The notes beneath the pieces were generated by a model, which had not been told where the DNA came from, searched no databases, and was given only the letters and a program-made list of their open reading frames with translations. Below are positions 46,269 to 59,015 of a stretch of 64,000 nucleotides of DNA, piece by piece; position 1 is the first letter of the stretch; each line of letters opens with the position of its first letter. Both the position numbers and the translations under genes were made by a program. Source of the stretch: Podospora pseudoanserina (taxonomy: Eukaryota > Ascomycota > Sordariomycetes > Sordariales > Podosporaceae). The stretch spans positions 1,674,001 through 1,738,000 of the forward strand of contig NW_026946672.1 in assembly GCF_035222485.1 (NCBI RefSeq), read 5' to 3'.

Positions 46269-47809
46269 ATAATAATATGGGAGGTTATTTTGCTTTTGTG
46301 TTTTTATTTTTTTTGGCTCGCGATGGGACCGGCTGGGGCTACAGGACGGTAAACGGAAAGGGAGGAACATTCGCCTACCACCGGGCATATCGATATGGCA
46401 TGGGAAACCAGACAGCTGGCGGTGAAGGGTTATTTTGGACGGGCGTTTTGAGGCTGCGTTGGTTTTTGATTTGTAGTTGGTTTGGCTATGCTTATGGACT
46501 TCACACTGTGTTTTACTTTTGTCTTTTTTTTTCTATTTCTACGTGGCCAGAGAGATAATGGAAAGCCATGATGATGATATCAGACAGCTTGCTTGCTTTG
46601 GCAGCTCATAGACCAATGCGTTGTTGTTGTTGTCTTATACCACACGTGAAAATGCAGTGTACTTGTAAGCTTTTGATTGCAAGATGGGTAGTGAAGTGAG
46701 TTGGGCATGGTGTCAGGCTGTTGATTGTGAACATTTGACTGTGCAACTTTGATATGCTCTTTGATAGATGGATCAAATGCCGGATTCAGGGGCTGCCTCA
46801 GGGGCTGTCGTCGTTGGGCTGGAACTCGGAACTTGTGCCAAGAGGTATATCATGACCCCACCCTTCACTGACGCACGGGCCTTCACCACGATGGAGCCTA
46901 ACCTGCATTTCGAACCAAGCAATTGCTACCCAATCAGTAGGTGAAAGCCCCACCGTTGTGAGAGGGGGAGGGGCAACAATCATCATTTTTCGGTCGGGTT
47001 CCATCTTTCCCAACCCCACGCTTGCCTGCTGCCTCGCACTGCTGCTGTGACTGTGACTGACTGAACTGACTGAGCCTGAAGAGAGAGCTGCTCCAGCGGT
47101 TGCTCTGCCTGTGCCTCCCCAAGCTAAATTTACTAAAAAAACTTATCCACTTGTTTCCTTTCTGGACGGGCAACAGCCACCCACTTCTACCATTAACATC
47201 CTAAAAAGTCCACTCCAGCACCACCCCATCACATCACACCTCTCTCTCTCTCTCTCTCTCTCCCTCTCTCTCTCGCGCGCGCGTCTTGTGCAAAGCAGCT
47301 CGCGGATACCCAACATCTGGTACGTACACACATTTTCCATTGCTCCTCCTTTATTTTTGGTGTCGAAGGTCTTTGCCAGCATGAGAATGGGCCTTATCGA
47401 CACGGCGGCATCAAGCGATCCAATGAGTCTGGTGTTGCTTAGGGAAATCGACCCCGCCTTGTTGCAAGATCGCGCGCGCCTTCGATGGATGGCGGGGGAG
47501 GGGAAAGCAACAACATAGGGAAGCATTTTTGTGCTCTGCCCTCGGCAACCCTTGCGGTTACGATATCGAGTTGTCGACGTCGACGTCGGGTTACATTTTG
47601 GAATGGCTCTCCCAATATACTGCACTTCCGTTCATATGTGCCCGGCAAAGAACTTGCGCTCCGTGGCGGGGTCGTTCATCACGATTGTATCGATAAGCGC
47701 TGACGAGTATGCTGTGCTATATCCAGATTATTAGCAGCTCTTTTTTTTCTTCTTCCCCTCCACTTTTTGTACCACGGTCAACTTCTACAAACCACCACAA
47801 ACCGCAAAG
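46269..47809. other. Intergenic region upstream of RanBP1
   Basis: 1.5 kb with the 3' UTR of the membrane-protein gene and the RanBP1 promoter. A CT run is followed by GCGCGC at 47241-47284. No gene seen. Confidence 0.6.
47241..47276 (+). repeat. CT microsatellite upstream of RanBP1
   Basis: About 17 TC units with one interruption, followed by an alternating CG run. Confidence 0.85.
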
Positions 47810-48638
47810 ATGTCTGCCCCCGAGAACGAGACCAAGCCCGTCGAGGAGGTTGCCGCCCCTGCCGCTGAGGAGCAGAAGCCCGTCACTTCTTCGTCTGTTT
47901 TCTCCATGTTTGGCGGCGGTGCTAAGAAGGAAAAGAAGGAGGAGGAGGACCGCGGTGACAACTCTGGCAGTGCCAAGGCTCAGCGCGAGGCTGCGGCTGC
48001 TGCTGCCGCCGATGAGGACCAGGCCCCCGAGTCGGAGGATGTCCATTTCGAGCCAGTCATCCGCCTGACCGAGAAGGTCGAGGTCAAGACCAACGAGGAG
48101 TCGGAGGAGCAGGTGTTCAAGATGCGCGCCAAGCTGTTCAAGTATGTTGCTGAGACCCGCGAGTGGAAGGAGCGCGGGACTGGCGATGTCCGTCTGCTCA
48201 AGCACAAGGAGAATGGCAAGACCCGGTTGATCATGCGTCGTGATCAGACCCTCAAGGTTTGCGCCAACCACTACAGTATGTTTTCCCCCTGAAGGCTATG
48301 TCCGTTAACTTTGGAGACTCACATGTGATGTAGTTGTGCCCGAGATGAAGCTTTCCCCCAACGTTGGCTCTGACCGCAGCTGGGTGTGGAACGCCTCCGC
48401 CGATGTCAGCGAGGGTGAGCCCGAGGCTGTCACTCTTGCCATCCGCTTCGCCAACTCGGACAATGCCAACCAGTTCAAGGATGCCTTCATCAAGGCCCAG
48501 AAGGAGAACGAGGCCCTGAGACTGGCTGCTGAGGCCGCTGCCGAGAAGACTGAGGAGACCAAGGAGGAGACCAAGGAGGAGACTAAGGAGGACGCCAAGG
48601 AGGACGCCAAGGAGAAGGAGAAGAAGGAGACTGCCTAA
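47810..48638 (+). CDS. yrb1: Ran-binding protein 1 (RanBP1/Yrb1)
   Basis: Exon 1 (47810-48275) and exon 2 (48334-48638), with a 58-nt intron, give 256 residues. After an Ala/Glu-rich N-terminus, residues about 76-210 form the Ran-binding domain. It starts [20 protein letters not shown] and contains [27 protein letters not shown] and the [11 protein letters not shown] segment that packs on Ran. The acidic/basic tail consists of [14 protein letters not shown] repeats. RanBP1 binds RanGTP in the cytoplasm and stimulates RanGAP, releasing cargo from export complexes. The start codon has an AAAGATGTCT context. Confidence 0.96.
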
Positions 48639-50120
48639 GCAAAAAAGGAAAAAACTTCTTTTGACTGTTTATGGAAAATGGATGAGCTCAGGACTAAGTA
48701 AACAACCACATCAAGATCCCCAAACCACTACCCCTCAAGACTATAACCCCCGAGCGATGGAGTATGTGGAATATGGAGAAGAAGGAGGGCTGGATTACAA
48801 TTGCGAATGTCATGGTATGGATTCTCCTCCGCCCCCCCCCCCTTTGGGCCTGGTGGAATACATCAGCCGTCCCTCAGCGAAGACGATGAGCAGCAAGATA
48901 GCTGTAGATAGAGGAATTACGTAGCATCAAGTTTTCTGTTCGACTCTTGTTTAGTTCCGTCTGATCTTTCGAATCTCCCAGTTTGGTCAGGCAGCAGAGC
49001 GGTCCTATGTGGCCGCTGATAGGCCTAGAGTCTCTACCTGGAGAAAGTGGAAGGAACGACTCTGCCTGAGGAGTTCCCGGCGACCAATCTCGGTGGTTTG
49101 GCTGATAGGTAAACAGCAACGTGAGCACACAATAACGGCAGCCACAGACGATGGGGCAGGCGTTCACTTTATTTCAGCAACTTGCTGGCGAATTTCTTCT
49201 CTAGAGGAACTGATATTGTCTCGGTGTGTGTGAATTTATTCACTTTTTGACTTTTGACTTTTTCTTTTACTCGAGGTGGTGGTTTGCTTCTTTCGAGTAG
49301 AGTTTGTCCGACTGCGCCACAGCATAGTCAGGAAAATGGTATTATCCGGTTAAACTTCGGATAACTTACTTTTGAGGAAATAGCTCCCGCCCGTCGAATC
49401 AGCCACAATGGTGGTGGCTCGGGCGCGGGAACTGCTGCTGGTAAGTGATTCACGCTTGGCGGAAGGTTGGGTGGGTTTCGTGTCGTTGGTTGCTTGCGCA
49501 TCGAGAAGCGCGTTCCTGTTCCTTTCTTTTCTTTTTGACACAACGGTTGGGAATTGCTTCACTTTTGCGAGTTTTAATTACGCCTAACTGCACACACACG
49601 CGCGCGCGATTTTGAAACGACAGATATACGCGGGAGAGGGAAGTTAGATTTACTGGTGAGGTATAGGAGCTTTGTTTCCTTTTGTTTGGATGGAGAGAGT
49701 GTGTGTTGGAGCTCGCGCTTGCTGCCTAGTTTTGGGGAGCTCTACGCAACTTTGACTGATTGCGAGGGAAAGGAAGAAGCAAGGCAGCCTTTTTTGGGGG
49801 AGGGAAGGGGGTGTTTACAGCTGCAATATTGGAAAGACTTGATGGCGCGCGCGCGGCTGGGGCTCTGTGGCTGGGCGCAAAACATTACACTCAAGATTGA
49901 TGGGATGATGTCGCTGACTTTGTGCAAAATATTTTATTTTATTTTAGGTGCGAACAACAACTCGAGCCGCAGCAACCAGTCTTCCACCACCACCACCACC
50001 ACCACCACACCTCGTATTAGGGTCGTTTCGGGCAGAGGCGGCAACAACAACAAGAAGGAGGCGGCAGCAAGAAGAAGAAGAATAACAACAAGGACAAGGA
50101 CGACAACAAGGAAGACCACG

Positions 50121-50163
<43 letters not shown>

Positions 50164-50215
50164 CTATAACAACAACAATAACAACAACAATAACAACAAC
50201 AATAACAACAACAAT

Positions 50216-50268
<53 letters not shown>

Positions 50269-50287
50269 CGAGAAAGCCAACGTCAAG
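48639..50287. other. Intergenic and leader region upstream of TAF14
   Basis: 1.6 kb. The right end is a low-complexity leader: CCA triplets (about 49985-50008), then a near-pure AAC/CAA tract. A strong GTAAGT donor at 49440 and a T-rich acceptor at about 49946 suggest a 5' UTR intron. No independent gene seen. Confidence 0.55.
50123..50269 (+). repeat. CAA/AAC trinucleotide tract, about 49 triplets
   Basis: Nearly pure AAC units with periodic AAT and one TAT interruption, ending 18 nt before the TAF14 start codon. In the TAF14 frame it would code poly-Asn, but an in-frame TAG at 50018-50020 and the lack of an ATG before 50288 make it leader sequence. Confidence 0.9.
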
Positions 50288-51097
50288 ATGATTGTCGAAC
50301 GCAAGGTCAAGATTGTGACGGAGCAGCACAACATCGACAAGCCCCCCGTCAACGAGGGGTTTCCGATGAAGGAGTGGACGATTGAGGTTTATGTTTTGGA
50401 CCAGGAGGGGAGGGAGAGGCCGGCGAGGTGCTTTACCAAGGTTGTTTACAACTTGCATCCGAGTTTTGACAACCCTGTTCAGAGTAGGTTTATTTATTTG
50501 CGCAAAGGTTGGATATATGGGGATGCTAATGTGGGAAATAGCCTTCACCGAGCCACCCTTCCGCTGCACCAACGAGGGCTGGGGCGAGTTTGAAATGTCG
50601 ATTGAGCTCTACACGACGGAGAAGGGGGGCAAGCAGACGATCCTGCACGACCTGAACTTTGCGGCGCCGCAGTATGAGAATGTGCATTCCGTCACGTTCA
50701 AGAACCCGAGCCAGGCGCTACAGGCGCTGCTGAGGGAGACGGGCCCGCTGCCGTCGGATGAGGAGAGGAAGCAGCTCAAGAAGGGCGGGGAGGGGAGCAA
50801 GAAGAAAAAGACGTTTGATGTGGAGAAGATGGCGGATGGGCTGGTGAAGCTGAGCGAGGATGATTTGCTGCAGGTGATTCAGCTGATTCATGACGGGAAG
50901 GACGAGGGGACGTTCATCCAGAACAATGTTGACCAGGGGGAATTTTCGGTGGATTTGTACACGTTGCCGGATCCGTTGATGAAGGTGCTTTGGGATTACT
51001 TGGTGAGTTTTTGCCCTAGGTGGTGTTTGAGAGTATTGGTTTGGTTTGCTGACAGTTTGATGGATAGACCCGCGCCAATGTCCTCGGGAGGGACTAA
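50288..51097 (+). CDS. taf14: TAF14-type YEATS domain protein
   Basis: Exons 50288-50483, 50542-51002 and 51068-51097 (introns 58 and 65 nt) give 228 residues. The last acceptor is the less certain: an alternative at 51051 would end the protein after three more residues. The YEATS domain (residues 1 to about 125) starts ERKVKIVTEQHNIDKPP and has GFPMKEWTIEVYVLD, FTKVVYNLHPSFDNPVQTF and NEGWGEFEMSIELY, the acyl-lysine reader fold. The C-terminal ET-like domain (about 165-220) includes LSEDDLLQVIQLIHDGKDE and EFSVDLYTLPDPL. Taf14 is a shared subunit of TFIID, TFIIF, SWI/SNF, INO80 and NuA3. The start at 50288 aligns the N-terminus with the usual few residues before KVKIVTEQ. Confidence 0.93.
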
Positions 51098-53260
51098 GTC
51101 GGCTCCTGCTGGGTTTCCTCTTGGTCTTTTTTCACTCAACAAACTGCGGTGCATTTGCAATGGCGTTCTGGGCGTCTTGGAAGACGGAAAAGGGAGAGAG
51201 GATGAAGCTTGTGGGCTTTGATTGACATCGCAGGGGTAGGAGATGAGACTTCTTCTTTTCTTTTTCGCTGGCTGGCGTCATCGGGCTTCTATGTCTTTTT
51301 ACAGGCAGGCTGGGGATGATCTCTTTTTCGTCTTTTTACGCGGAGAGGGGCTTTCAATATCTGGGCGAGCTCTAAAGATTCTGCTTCTCGATTTTAGCGA
51401 AATGTGCGTGCCCTTTTTAATGGAATCGGGCCAGGATTTTGCTTTTTAAATTGAGTTCTTTTGCTATCTGCCTTTGTTTCTGGGAATGGGGTCGAGGCAT
51501 CGCGATGGTGGCAAGTGTGATTGTTGGTCTTGTAACTGTACATGTATCTCTCTGAATAGAGAAACTGGTGATGCACTCTGCCATGACATAATTTGGCATT
51601 CCTCTAGCAATCTCGTGATCACGTTCAGAGGCAATGAATGGCAATGGGGTAAGGAGGCGGTTTGGGATTGGTCAAGCAGGAAGTCTTCGTCACAGTTGTG
51701 GTGGACGGGTGCGAGACCCGAATTACGAATTGTCTAGACTTTCTTCATCGCACTGGCGCGTAACTCATGGTGCTGGTTAGGCATGTGATGGGGTATTTTG
51801 GGGCTTGTAGTCAGTGATCGGAGATTTTTACATCTGGTGACGGTGTGTGAGATGGTGATATCTGGATGCAAGGTACGCGCGTTGCCGGCTATAGGGCTCA
51901 TGACATCGGGAGAATTTTGTAGCCAAGGTCAAGCATGGGAGGTGTGGAAAAGACACCTGCTCAATTACACCGAGCTGGATCAAGGTAAAAAAGCTGCTTG
52001 GTGAGTGGTCAATGGAGGCTGAGTTGGAAGAACCACATGACCTCCAACAAAATTGGAATTGATGGAAAACGTGACCCAAGTTTTACACGGCACGGACATC
52101 CTGTGGACGAGCCAGTGACTCGTTTCTGATGACTACATTTGAATATGATTTGTCGATTTGCGGAGCTTTGATGTTTGATACCGGATGTCACAATTGATTG
52201 TTGAGTCGAGTCTCTGTTCAAAGGCAGACAAAGATAATGGCTTCGATCGAGGAGAAAGAGACCCTTTATGCAGACATGCAAGACTGACTTGGAGGCTGAA
52301 GCGTTATCAATGCAATGTTACACCTTGGGGTAACCAACGCCCGGCCGACACCGAATTGAACACACACCGGGGCGGATAAGGGCAAGCCGAGTTGTTGTTT
52401 CTCATCCAATTGATAGCTCCCGATCTGGAATTTGGGAATTGGACTTTTCGTGACTTGACTCCTACTTTTCGTACACACCTTCACAAGCTCACACGCTCAC
52501 ACACACCGCCACAAGAGGAGGAGAAGCGGGAAACAAGGATCGCGCTTCTTTGGCACATTGCCGAGGTCATCCGCCCTTGACCTACAGAGGAAAGTGTTGA
52601 CGGCACGAAACGTTCAAAGAGCCACCTCGATGGGCTCGAGATCGAGGGGATCGAGTTGGTTTTATTCTCTCTAGACAGAGCTAGGCAGGTGTAAGAGCTG
52701 CCTTGTCCTGCCTTGTCCCTGATCGTGACTCTGATAGGCTCCCTCAAGGTTCCTCAGTGGACATCCGTTGCGTTCGTTTGCCGCGCACCCCCTCCTTCGC
52801 TCACCCCGCAGCCAGGGGACGCCCAGGCCACGGTGGCTAGCTCGCCCGGGCGTTTTTTCCATCAGCCTTTGAGGTGCAACCAAAAAAGCAGACGACCCGG
52901 GAATTTATTTTGAATGGGGCCCTTCTAGCCCCAAAAGCAGGTTCCATCCCGACTTTCCCTTGAACCCCGACTCCTCCTTCACCCACCGCAAACCGCTTCA
53001 AGCCGCCGCGACGCGCGCAAACGCCCTCTCTGCTCGGGGCATTCTGGGGCCGACCAGCAACGAATACCTGGCGATTGAAACAATTCTATAGGGCGAACCC
53101 AAGTCACCAACACATCGCATACCCAGAAAACGACAGAGACCCGAACCGACAGCCCGAAAAGCAAGTGACGTGTGTTGCGTCGTGCCTGCCGATTCCCGCA
53201 GCCGGGGCCGACCGACTGCACCACACAGAAGGAAACCCGCCTTTGCTTGCTTGCCCCGTC
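51098..53260. other. Intergenic region TAF14 to the Zn2Cys6 factor
   Basis: 2.2 kb, promoter and long leader of the transcription factor gene at the right end. Only short unsupported frames. No RNA gene or repeat recognised. Confidence 0.6.
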
Positions 53261-56200
53261 ATGGCGCAATTTGCCGCCTCGGCCGCACAGCTGTCAATGT
53301 CGCCAATTTCACCCGCCGCCGCCCTGTCATCTTCGGGTGCCGCAGGAGGCTCCGCTTCTGGACCTCCGCCACTGAGTGGCTCCGCCGGGGCCGGGTCCGG
53401 TGTTGGTGGGGCCGTTTCTCCCCCATTACGTCCGGGCCACCATAGGGAACAGTCGCAGTCTTCTGTCGCCCAGGTACAGGGTGGTAGTGGACAACCTCAA
53501 CAACACAAACGGGTGTACCAAGCTTGCATACCTTGCCGCCGTCGAAAAGTCCGTTGCGATTTGGGATCGGTCGATGATCCACACGAACCGCCTTGCGTGC
53601 GGTGCCGCCGTGAGAGCAAAGAATGCTACTTTAGCGCGACGAGACGGAAGAGAAAGATTGATGATGGGTCTGTGGAGGAGGACCCGGAGCAGGATGAATA
53701 TATCTTGAGGAATGGCAGGAAATCGCTCAGGACCACGGTCGAATCACCTGCGAGCAGCACGGCTGCGTATGATCGACGACTCTACAGCGAGGTCCCACTT
53801 ACACCCGGAGGTAGCCGGGGGAGATCGATACCTCTCAAAAGGCCCAATGACTTGGCGTCGACGAGAGGGAGAGGGGGGAGTGTAGGCGGTGGTGGGGAGT
53901 TTGGGAACGGCGAGCCGAATACACCACTGGAGAACTTCGAGGCGAAGACCATGATGAGGAGGGAGGTGTATGGACCTCACGATGCGCTGGACTTGCTTTA
54001 CAAGGCTGCTACGGATAAGTTAGTGTTTCAGTTGCTGTCGTCAGCATTGAGGTTTAGTAAACTGACATGCGAATAGCTCGTCGCACAAGATCGACGAGAA
54101 CCCCGCTCCAAGCCGCCGAGCTACACAGTCACAGGCGCATTCGCATTCACACTCCCACTCCATCCATGCCCACAATCATGTCGATTCACGCAAGTCGTCG
54201 AACACGATTACACCGGGCACATACCATCATACCCGTCACCCCTCGCGAGCAGATGGCCCCACCGTCGACCAGCAGATCGACCCGGAGCTTAGCAAGACCG
54301 AGCAGCTGCCGGATCTTGGCAAGGAAGAGGCCCTCAAGGCCTGGGCGAGATTCCGCTTCGTACGGGCAGGATGGTTTACCGCCCAGGAAGCAATTGATTA
54401 CATTGAATAGTATGGACTACCCTGGTGTCTGTTTTTGGAGCGACCAATGCTGACAATGGCCCAGCTATTACAAGTACCTCTCACCACTTACACCCATATC
54501 ACCGCCGACATTCCAGACGCCGTCTTCTCACTTGACGTTACTGACTGAGGAACCGATACTCACCGTGACCCTCTTGACCATCGCCTCCAGATACCGCAAG
54601 ATGCCCGGCACCGGCGGCCACTGTCGTTCACACGCCATCCACGAACAGTTGTGGACCTACCTCCGCGGCATGATCGAAAGAGTCGTCTGGGGTCAGGAGG
54701 CGTTTGGTGGTGGCTTCTGTGGCTCAGGGGCAGATGATATGCAGAACTCGAGCACGGCTCCATGGAGGGGGTTGCGGAGAGGCAGTCTACGAACTCTGGG
54801 CACGATTGAGTCACTGATGATATTGACAGAATGGCACCCTCGCGCCCTCCACTTCCCGCCAAACGAAGCCACTGACGAGCTACTCCTTCCTGACTTTAGC
54901 TCCCAGAGCCCGGTGGATAGTGACAGCCACCGGCCTGGGGGGAGGATTGGGGGCCCCAGAATTGAAAGCTGGCTTGAGCCGGCGTGGCGGAGTGATAGGA
55001 TGTGCTGGATGCTGCTGAGCACAGGGATGGGCTTGGCGTATGAGTTGGGCGTGTTTGATGACATCGACGAGCTGCTCGCCACAGGGGCTATTGCTAGGCC
55101 AGAGTATGAAGAAGAAGCGTACCGGCTCCGAGCGAGCAGGATCAAGAGGCTGCTTCTAATTTACCTCAGCCAACTGGCCGGTAGGTTGGGCTGGACGAAC
55201 ATGGTACCTGACGAGCTGCGGAGGTCGGACGAGAAGTACACCTTCAAGAGGAGGCCCAATACTGTGGAGGGCAACACGCCCGGGACTAACCAGTCGTCAC
55301 TGTCCAACGTTTTCAACTACATACCTGATTTGGAGCTCGACGATCAAATCATCCACTGCTGGGCGGGCATCAGCAACGCGATGCACCTCGGCAACGAGAA
55401 ATTGTTCAGGTCGAGGAAGCACACGACTGATATCATCCAGAGCGGGAGCTACATTTCTCTTCTCAAAGAGTTCCAGCCGCTGCTGAGGGACTGGTGGAAT
55501 CATTTTGAACGATTCCGAATGCCCCCATACATCAGACACATACTCACGATTGAGTATGAGTACGTCCGCATCTATATCAACTCGCTCTCCCTTCAGGCTG
55601 TCGTCGAACGGTGCACTAACAACGCCGGCGGGGGGCCTAACGGGGGCAATGGTACCGCGACCGGAGGGGAGGGAGGCGGCAGTGTATCGGGGCAATCTGG
55701 ACCGCAGCTGTCACCCCAGACACAGCACTACTACGGCAAGCTGCCTTTGGGCCAGCTAGGCGGTTTTGGTGTTGAGGACCAGGAGTATGTGAGGGAGGTT
55801 GTTAATGGCAGCCGAAACCTGCTCCGGACCGTGGTCGAGGGGTTGCTGCCGGATGATTACCTGAAGCACGCGCCGGTGAGGACGTATTTCAGAATTATCT
55901 CTGGGGCTATGTTCTTGCTCAAGACCTTTGCGCTGGGGGCACCCAAATCGGATGTGGAGATTAGCATTGGGCTGATGGATCAGACTGTCAGCGCGTTGAG
56001 GAACTGTGTGGTGGATGATGTGCACTTGGGCATTAGGTTTGCGGATATGCTGGAGACGTTGACGGGGAGGTTGAGGAACAGGTTTATCCATGCGCCGCCT
56101 CCACCAGCACCGCCAGCGGGGTCGGCTACGGGACAGCAACAGCAGGATGGAATGGGGGGGATGGTGGGGCTTCATGGGGATGCTAATGGGCATCAACATG

Positions 56201-56747
56201 GGGGCGTGAATGGGCACGGGCTGCATCATCAGCACTCCCATCACAACAATAATGGGGTGGCGGATCCGTGGTTGAAGTTGAGGGAGGGGGCTGGTGCTGC
56301 TGGTATGTTTTCTTCTTGTTTTCCGCACCACAGCCAAATCTTGCTAACCTCTTGTGTCAAGAACGATCTGCAACCCCAGCCAACATATCGGCCACACCAT
56401 GGGATCTCACCACGGGCAATTTCCCTTACCCGACTGGCTCGGCATCCATGTTTGGACCCTCCACCCCAGCCGCAACCACAGGTCTGGACAATACCAATGG
56501 CAACGGCAACTCTGCTCACAGCCACAACAACGGGCTGGACACCAACGCCTTTTTGGACGACTGGACCAACCCCGGAAACGAAATGTGGTACCTGCCCACC
56601 GGACCGGCCTTCTTCCAAAACATCGACAATAGCACCTCGGTGTCGATGACGGCTGAGGGTGTGAATGTGGGTGGGTTGGACCTGCTGGAGTACATGGCGA
56701 TGGACAACCCCATGGACGGGTTTGGCATGGATGGGAGTGGTTTCTAG
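53261..56747 (+). CDS. Zn2Cys6 transcription factor, ARO80-like
   Basis: Exons 53261-54018, 54077-54409, 54465-56302 and 56362-56747 (introns 58, 55 and 59 nt) give 1104 residues. The binuclear zinc cluster has Cys at 89, 92, 99, 112, 115 and 122, with an unusually long spacer reading [14 protein letters not shown]. That spacer and the following [12 protein letters not shown] resemble yeast Aro80 and its relatives, activators of aromatic amino-acid catabolism genes. The fungal-specific middle homology region spans about residues 330-830, and the acidic, Asn/Gly/His-rich C-terminus may be an activation domain. A long His/Ser tract lies in exon 2. The effector is inferred from the zinc-cluster type only. 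It is a nuclear protein. Confidence 0.9.
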
Positions 56748-57416
56748 TTTTATGTTTTTTTTTTTTTTCATGTTTGTTAAGGGAAGCGTGGGTTTATGGG
56801 AAAAGCGAACCGAAAAAATGGGTTTGAGCGAAGGGGAACAGGGAGGCAAAAATTTGATATTATTTACAAAGCGGTTAGGGTGGTGGGTGGGTGGATGTTG
56901 TGTTGATGAATGGTTTGTCTTTTTCTGTTGTTCGTTTTTTTTCTTGGGCAGAACCTACGCCACGTATCTCATCTTAAAAGCTAGGTACAGGATTTTTATT
57001 TATTTGTTATTTGCTGCCCAGTAGCTATCTAGTTAGCCTTTGCTGTTTTGGGGGGGATATGGACGGATATGGAAGAGAACAACATCTCGTGACGGGAGGA
57101 GGGAAAATTGAAAGATATTTTGAAAAAGATATGTTTTGTGAGAGTGGAATTAGGGGTGGTCGGTGTTATTGTTTTTTTCAAAGCCGTGGCAACCGTCTTT
57201 GTTTTCTTGGTTATTGTTAACACTTTGCTGTTGTCAAGATATATACCTATCAAGTGCGGTATGAATGATTTCGGGTTAGAGAATGAGAACATGACAGATA
57301 CCCCCTTGCCTCTCTCTCTCCAGATCTCCAAGGCTAGTCTGGAGATTTAGATGTTCTTTGCAGTAGTTGAGTTAGATTCTTCCTTTCAGTCCCCATACAA
57401 TCCATGAGAGATTTCA
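56748..57416. other. 3' region of the Zn2Cys6 gene
   Basis: T-rich 3' UTR-like sequence. No gene seen. Leads into the inverted-repeat element. Confidence 0.5.
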
Positions 57417-58372
57417 GCCGTGCATTACCTTTTTTTTTTGTCTAGACGTGCATTACCCCCTGTCGCTCTTATTAACTATACCATCAACTACATCATCAAC
57501 CACACTTTCAACCACAACTAGCATTGGTTTGGGGTGCGGCTCACAGGCCTGAGGGTTTGAGTAAGGAAGTGGGGCTCTCGGAGGATTCGGGGGTTCAGGG
57601 GTCATGTATATAAACGGTCTGCTTCTGACATTCTATTTTAGACAGGACATCGACTTTTATTTCTTCATATTTTGCGCTTTGCACGCGTGCAGGCAATTCT
57701 GGCCCTCTGATCAGGCCGATCAGGTGCTTATTATGTGGTCTGCGAGCCCATAGAGTCTTTTCTTTGTCCTACGTGGAGTGCGGCCTGCGAGCGAGCCACT
57801 GTCACGCAGGTGTGTTCATTCAGAGACCCTGTTGAGGGTATATTTGTGGTGTTGTGGTTGGTTTGTGTGTTTTCTCATCATTTCAGCATAGCTTTATAAT
57901 TTTTTTTCCCCTGTATAATTTACAGTGTAAATCAGTACTTAAGCGTGTTAAAATCCTTCTATTCCGTAGTATCAATATTATTACTTATGTATAAATACAA
58001 GCCCAAATGCCTATTATAATTAATCATAACGGCTTTCATTAATGGCTCAGCTTCGATCAACAGCTTCAATTTATAGCTTCGATTTATAACTTTGATTAAC
58101 AGCTTCGATTACAAATGAAGTTACAATTGTTTTAAATTAACGGTTTTAATTACAAATAAAAGCTTTAAGTTAACAGCTTCAAATTGACGGCTTTGAATTG
58201 ACGGCTTTGAATTGACGGCTTTGAATTGACGGCTTTGAATTGACGGCTTTGAATTGACGGCTTTGAATTGACGGCTTTAACTGTGAGGGCTTTAATTCCG
58301 AGACTGGTAATAGTTATGTAGTTAATGAGAAGCTATATATAACCCTAACTCCTGTAGGGGGTAATGCACGGC
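57417..58372. mobile_element. Candidate non-autonomous inverted-repeat element (about 0.93-0.96 kb)
   Basis: CGTGCATTACCCCCT at 57447-57461 has its exact 15-nt reverse complement at 58356-58370. A second, outer copy GCCGTGCATTACC lies at 57417-57429, separated from the inner one by a T10-rich spacer, and matches the right end through 58372. The interior is AT-rich, has no coding capacity and carries a degenerate tandem array. This looks like a MITE-like or decayed DNA transposon. No target-site duplication is obvious, so the class is unknown. Confidence 0.45.
58040..58320 (+). repeat. 14-bp minisatellite with degenerate flanking copies
   Basis: Seven near-identical copies of GAATTGACGGCTTT lie at about 58180-58281. 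To the left are diverged copies (AGCTTCGATTTATA, AGCTTCGATTAACA and similar), and to the right one or two. The gradient of decay suggests an old array with a recently expanded core. Confidence 0.8.
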
Positions 58373-59015
58373 CAGAATTGCTCCAATATATCGTTGACTG
58401 ATACTGTGACGCCTGGATAAATGTTGCTACCATCCTAAATATGGTGAGGTTTATGATCCAATTCTGCTGCTGAATTATATCTTTTATCTCCCATCATTGT
58501 CAGAGAACCAAAAAGCAGGAGTCATGTCATAACACACTAGAGCTCACATTCAGTACCGGATCATGTCCATAACACCACACTATTCTCTCACCACCTCGCA
58601 CAAACAAAAAGACTTAATTAATGCAATACATTACATCCCCTTCATACCTACCCTACGCTAGAGCACTGCTGCTCTAACACAGAAAAAAAGACCAACCCCC
58701 CCCTTCCATCCCCTTCCCATGATACCTCCCATCTTCTCATCTAAAACGCCCCTTTTATTCTCTCTTTCGCTGCAAATGTAAATGCTAGTCTCCTAAGCAA
58801 AGAATCCTCCATCCACCACACAAAACAAAACAAAAGCTTCCCCCCTCCCCACCCATCCCACCACCCTCTTAGCCAATTTACCCCCGCCAAGTCCCCTCCT
58901 CCAAAGCAGCAAATGTATGTTATGTATGTGACGCCGCATCTCACTCCCATATTCATGTCTGTGCATAATAGGTACAATTTTACTCCATCACCAAACCCCA
59001 CTCTATCACTATCCA

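Noticed and set aside
46790-46930. GGTTCGAAA word on the minus strand that looks like a tRNA B box
   Set aside because: No matching A box at the right distance and no cloverleaf pairing.
49656-50572. Poly-Thr, poly-Val and poly-Leu frames over the CAA tract on both strands
   Set aside because: They are translations of one trinucleotide repeat. Only the downstream YEATS frame is a protein family.
57900-58320. AT-rich stretch considered as a RIP-mutated retroelement
   Set aside because: No remnants of reverse transcriptase or LTRs. The AT-richness is largely explained by the tandem array.
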